A stretch of DNA of 64,000 nucleotides, taken from assembly GCA_031963465.1 (NCBI GenBank), contig JASSUG010000005.1, positions 62,001 to 126,000 of the forward strand, given 5' to 3'. The stretch's first letter is position 1, and each line of letters begins with the position of its first letter. The stretch is from Mycoavidus cysteinexigens_B. GTDB lineage: Bacteria > Pseudomonadota > Gammaproteobacteria > Burkholderiales > Burkholderiaceae. The notes under the pieces were generated by a model. It worked only from the letters and a program-made list of their open reading frames with translations. It did no database searches and was not told the origin of the DNA. Positions 60,821 through 64,000 of this stretch are shown here, in pieces. A program made the position numbers and the translations under genes.

Positions 60821-61263
60821 TTTGGCGCGAGCATTGTTTTACGACACTTACGCGCGCCACAGTGGCATGCATAAGCCAGTTTTAATGCTTTGGTGTGGCG
60901 TGCATCACAGACTAGCCCATAATCATAAAATAATTCTTTGCCGGCTTCGATCGTGCGTGACGCATAGATGTAAATACGCCCATTAATTTCTTCAGCATAG
61001 CAATTTGGCGCGCATGAATGATTGATCCAACGCGCGCTGTTGCCTCCAAAATTAGCATCGATGACATTGCCGTCGTCCAAAGCGAAATAAAAGGTGTGAT
61101 TGGGTTCATCTGGATTCCAAGGGTGACGTCTTTCAGCTTCTTCCCATGAAATACGCTCACCTTTGTATTCGAAAATACGTTCGCCTGCAACCAATCGCCG
61201 CACAGCAAACACCCCTCGTCCATGCACGCTTGAACGGCGTACGGCAATTTTGCGCAAGCTCAT
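60817..61263 (-). CDS. SET-domain protein, putative lysine methyltransferase
   Basis: A 148-residue protein that is almost entirely a SET domain: SSVHGRGVFAVRRLVAGERIFEYKGE at the N-terminus, the pseudoknot motif ARWINHSCAPNC, and ELFYDYG containing the catalytic Tyr region. A short post-SET segment (YACHCGARKCRKTML) with three cysteines likely binds zinc together with the Cys of NHSCAPNC. SET proteins transfer methyl groups from SAM to lysine. Bacterial ones may modify own proteins or, when secreted, host histones. No signal peptide is present. It overlaps the exonuclease gene by 4 bases. Confidence 0.88.
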   Translation of the reverse strand: MSLRKIAVRRSSVHGRGVFAVRRLVAGERIFEYKGERISWEEAERRHPWNPDEPNHTFYFALDDGNVIDANFGGNSARWINHSCAPNCYAEEINGRIYIYASRTIEAGKELFYDYGLVCDARHTKALKLAYACHCGARKCRKTMLAPK

Positions 61264-61350
61264 CCAAGCGTTCCTCTTTCTACTAATGAATGGTTTAGTT
61301 TATTAGCAAGTCTTTTCAACATAATGCCACTTCTCTTCGTTCAGCAGATG

Positions 61351-62466
61351 TCAATTACGCCAAAGCTGGCATTGTTGGCGCACTGTTTCATGCAAAGAGC
61401 CTTGCTCGTGATATACCTCGCGCAGCCAGGTCGCATCATTTGTCTGCGCTTGGACAAGCTTGCGCACCACTTCTAGCGCGTCTGTACACTCTAATTCTTG
61501 TGCGTGTGGCGTCAGCACATCAAGGGTCATCATGATATCTTGTGCAATCGTACGCCGCTCGCCGCTTTGCGGATTAACATTCATCCCGCCAAGTCCAAAG
61601 CGGCACGCCTCAAATCGGTTAAAGTTGTACACTAGATAGTCGTCTTCATGCAGTATTAATGGCCTATCAAGCAATAAGTAGCGTGCTAGCGCCTGAATAT
61701 AACACCCTATGGCGGCTGCTTTTTCTACTGATAATGGCGTATCCATCACGCGAACTTCAACGGTGCCAAAGTTAGGTTTGGGTCGAATATCCCAATAAAA
61801 ATCCTTCATGCTTTGAATGACGCCGGTGCTAATCATCTTTGCGTAATATTCTTCAAAATCAGACCAAGTCAGCGCAAAAGGTGCGCGGCCACTCATTGGA
61901 AAAGCAAATACTGAGTTGAGTCGAGCTGAATGAAACCCCGTATCGGCACCTTGCACGAAGGGCGATGAGGCAGATAGGGCAATAAAATGCGGGATATAGC
62001 GTGATAATGAATGAAGTAAAAAAAGCGAGCTATCGGCATCTGGACAACCAATGTGAACATGCTGGCCAAATATAGTAAATTGTTTTGCAAGATAGCCGTA
62101 CAGTTCCGATATATAGTGAAAACGGGGTTCATCAGAAATCTGCCGGTCATGCCAGCGCTGAAATGCATGGGTGCCACCGCCACATAAGCCAATATTCAGT
62201 TTTTCAGCGGCCGTGACCAATACATCACGAAGCACTCCCAAATCAGTCAACGCTTGATGGTAATTGGTGCAAATACCGGTTGCCATTTCGATCATGCTCT
62301 CTGTGATCTCAAGCTTGATATCACCTGGTACTTTTTGATCTTTAACCAGTCGCATCAGATCTGAGGCTGCTTTAGTTAGATCATAATCGTGTGTGTTAAC
62401 GAGTTGAATTTCAAGCTCTATACCAAAAGTAAACGGCTTAGATGGGTTAAAAGGTTCAAGACTCAT
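61351..62466 (-). CDS. YbdK-type carboxylate-amine ligase (glutamate-cysteine ligase family 2)
   Basis: A 371-residue protein with the start PFTFGIELEIQLVNTHDYDL, the family's ATP/metal segment, and later QHVHIGCPDAD, RPKPNFGTVEVRVMDTPLSV and RFEACRFGLGG. These identify the YbdK branch of the glutamate-cysteine ligase 2 superfamily, ATP-grasp-unrelated enzymes with weak gamma-glutamylcysteine ligase activity in vitro; the natural substrate is unclear. ATG 62466 is chosen; a TTG two codons earlier (62472) has the better distance from AGGAG and may be the true start. It lies 56 bases downstream of the antiporter gene. Confidence 0.9.
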   Translation of the reverse strand: MSLEPFNPSKPFTFGIELEIQLVNTHDYDLTKAASDLMRLVKDQKVPGDIKLEITESMIEMATGICTNYHQALTDLGVLRDVLVTAAEKLNIGLCGGGTHAFQRWHDRQISDEPRFHYISELYGYLAKQFTIFGQHVHIGCPDADSSLFLLHSLSRYIPHFIALSASSPFVQGADTGFHSARLNSVFAFPMSGRAPFALTWSDFEEYYAKMISTGVIQSMKDFYWDIRPKPNFGTVEVRVMDTPLSVEKAAAIGCYIQALARYLLLDRPLILHEDDYLVYNFNRFEACRFGLGGMNVNPQSGERRTIAQDIMMTLDVLTPHAQELECTDALEVVRKLVQAQTNDATWLREVYHEQGSLHETVRQQCQLWRN

Positions 62467-62522
62467 TGTCAAGCTAACTCCTATTTAGAACGACCCTCTC
62501 AAAGGGCCGTCCCGGATAATTT

Positions 62523-63713
62523 TTATTGCCTTCGTTCGCCGATCGACGATAGGCTCGAATAGACCAGAAGCGGCGTGAATAATTGCAAGATGACAATTGC
62601 GCACAACATAATTGCGCGTAATTGCGGATCAAAATCTGGGTAGAGATTATACGTATTTTCAACTAACAGATACGCAAAGGCAGACATTGGCGCGAGTGCT
62701 AAACCAAGCGCCACGCCCTGCTTTACATTAATTCCACTCGGCTTAGCAAACATTAAAACGCCAATCAGTTTTGCCAGCATACGTGCCGCAATCATCGCCA
62801 GCGCCGCCAACCCGCCAAGCGCTACGTAGTTCCATTGAAATGAAATCAGCGTAATCACAAAAAGGACTACCGTTAAAAGCCAGCCTGCGGTACCGAAGTG
62901 AGCTGGCCATAACTGTGGACGCGGATCGAAATTTTTAAGAATAATGCCAGCTGCGAGCAAAGCGAGAAGAGTCGAGAGCTCTAGCATGTGGGTAATCGCA
63001 ATGGCTAGTAGTACGAGTCCAATTAAGATCACAAACGAATGCTCATCTTGCAAATTAACTCGCCGACAGCTACGCGCAAGCACATAGGCTACCGCGAGTG
63101 AGCCTGCAATAAGATACACGGGTTCCGTTAGCGTAGCAAATAGATTGCCATAGTATTCTTGGTGCATCCAAGTGGATACAAGTTCTAGTAGGACCACCGC
63201 ATACATACTATTTAGGGCGGTCAATGCGAGTAATCTTTCGGTAACTTGCCCCTCGCTTTTAAGTTCATTTTTTAACTGGATGATCATTGTAGGGGAAGTT
63301 GCAATTGCAATAGACGCGATCACTGTGGTTGTCATCAGTGGCACACCTATCAGGTGCAATACGATCATCACCATAGCGAAGGTTAAGGTGGCTTCAGCAA
63401 GGCTGGTTGCAATCAGCCATGGATTCGTACGAATCCATCGTAAGCTAAGCCGGCTACCTAATTCAAAGAGCAGCATTCCAAGCGCTACGTCCATTAAAAA
63501 TCGCGCATTATTGGCTAGCGCACTATCAATCACGCCAAAGCCTGCCGAACCCGCAAGCAAGCCGATCATGCTATAGCCTGTAATGCGTGGTAGACGCCAT
63601 GCTTTCCAGCACAATTCACCACATAAACCTGCCGTTAGTAAAGTCAGTCCGACCCAAAACACTGCATCTGGAACGAGTGGCCAATGAGGCAAGTATGAAA
63701 ACGCCGATTTCAT
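62523..63713 (-). CDS. CPA2-type cation/proton antiporter
   Basis: A 396-residue inner-membrane protein with about twelve hydrophobic helices, consistent with the Na+/H+ exchanger domain of the CPA2 family (KefB-like). Recognisable parts are GYSMIGLLAGSAGFGVIDS, DVALGMLLFELGSRLSLRW and SIAIATSPTMIIQLKNELKSEGQVTERLLALTALNSMYAV, the last corresponding to the ion-binding crossing helices. There is no C-terminal TrkA-N domain, so this is a short form. AAGGA lies just before the start. It begins the antiporter-ligase-SET-exonuclease run of minus-strand genes. Confidence 0.88.
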   Translation of the reverse strand: MKSAFSYLPHWPLVPDAVFWVGLTLLTAGLCGELCWKAWRLPRITGYSMIGLLAGSAGFGVIDSALANNARFLMDVALGMLLFELGSRLSLRWIRTNPWLIATSLAEATLTFAMVMIVLHLIGVPLMTTTVIASIAIATSPTMIIQLKNELKSEGQVTERLLALTALNSMYAVVLLELVSTWMHQEYYGNLFATLTEPVYLIAGSLAVAYVLARSCRRVNLQDEHSFVILIGLVLLAIAITHMLELSTLLALLAAGIILKNFDPRPQLWPAHFGTAGWLLTVVLFVITLISFQWNYVALGGLAALAMIAARMLAKLIGVLMFAKPSGINVKQGVALGLALAPMSAFAYLLVENTYNLYPDFDPQLRAIMLCAIVILQLFTPLLVYSSLSSIGERRQ

Positions 63714-64000
63714 TAGTAACTTTCCTTAGTTAAACAATGTTGCAGAGGTTGGATCTACGTACTTGCATAGTGCTTGATACGGATACCTAGCAATGCACAT
63801 TAGTTGTTCTACGAGCTAAGCGAATGCATCAAAAGGCAATAGCCCTCTTACTTTTTTTAGTGAGCCAAGTGGCTTGATACATTTGGAGAGCCCTTATTGT
63901 GCCACAGCTTTTGGGAAGATTTTCATCTGAAATCAAGATAAGTATTGAGCGTTGGAAGACAAGTTGTCTAGGTTTACTGATTTTTATAATAGCTTTATAT
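63714..64000. other. Intergenic end of window
   Basis: No gene seen in these 287 bases. The part next to 63713 must hold the antiporter promoter. On the plus strand, TTGTCT (63964-63969) and TATAAT (63985-63990) with a 15-base spacer could be a promoter for a gene beyond the edge, though the spacer is short. Confidence 0.3.

Noticed and set aside
1..64000. tRNA, rRNA or riboswitch genes
   Set aside because: I looked in the intergenic gaps and found no cloverleaf or conserved rRNA segment; most gaps are too short.

Overview
The window looks like a chromosomal origin region of a Burkholderiales bacterium (Burkholderiaceae type). The evidence is the order yidC-yidD-rnpA-rpmH | dnaA-dnaN-gyrB, the block def / fmt / htpX / rsmB / DUF4390 / NtrY-like kinase / Fis-type response regulator, and a divergent dprA. 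Base composition is only moderately GC-rich. Together with a Fic protein, a SET-domain protein, a citrate-type transporter and a giant polyketide synthase, this suggests a host-associated member of the group, such as one of the fungal endosymbionts. That taxonomic reading is inference; no 16S rRNA gene or tRNA is visible.

Layout. 1-5780 (minus strand): alpha/beta hydrolase (cut by the window edge), [2Fe-2S] ferredoxin, two-component system, DUF4390 protein and RsmB, packed with overlaps. 5814-6863: a Fic protein in the opposite orientation. 6871-11211 (minus): fmt, htpX, a GT-C glycosyltransferase, def. 11401-15671 (plus): dprA, a thioredoxin-like protein, topoisomerase III. 15789-20293: accessory stretch with an orphan 'mobile mystery protein A'-type regulator and its triple palindromic operator, a CitE-like lyase next to a CitS-type transporter, and two tandem-duplicated HTH genes with duplicated promoters. 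20387-28537: yidC to gyrB, with the likely oriC between rpmH and dnaA. 28616-59995 (minus): one uninterrupted 10,459-residue reading frame encoding a trans-AT polyketide synthase. 60218-63713 (minus): DEDDh exonuclease, SET protein, YbdK-type ligase, cation/proton antiporter.

The polyketide synthase is the outstanding element. Reading its catalytic motifs gives: loading MT-GNAT-ACP1; module 1 KS1-(DH relic)-ACP2; module 2 KS2-DH-KR-ACP3; module 3 KS3-KR-ACP4; module 4 KS4-DH-KR-ACP5; module 5 KS5-DH-KR-cMT-ACP6; module 6 KS6-DH-KR-cMT-ACP7-ER; then a terminal KS7 in which the catalytic Cys is Ser and the HGTGT His is Ala. There is no acyltransferase, no thioesterase and no tailoring gene in the window, so malonyl loading and probably chain release depend on genes elsewhere. 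By collinearity the line would build roughly a C14 chain from a GNAT-loaded (possibly methylated) starter, with a beta-keto group, two or three alkenes, one hydroxyl and two alpha-methyl branches. This product is an inference only.
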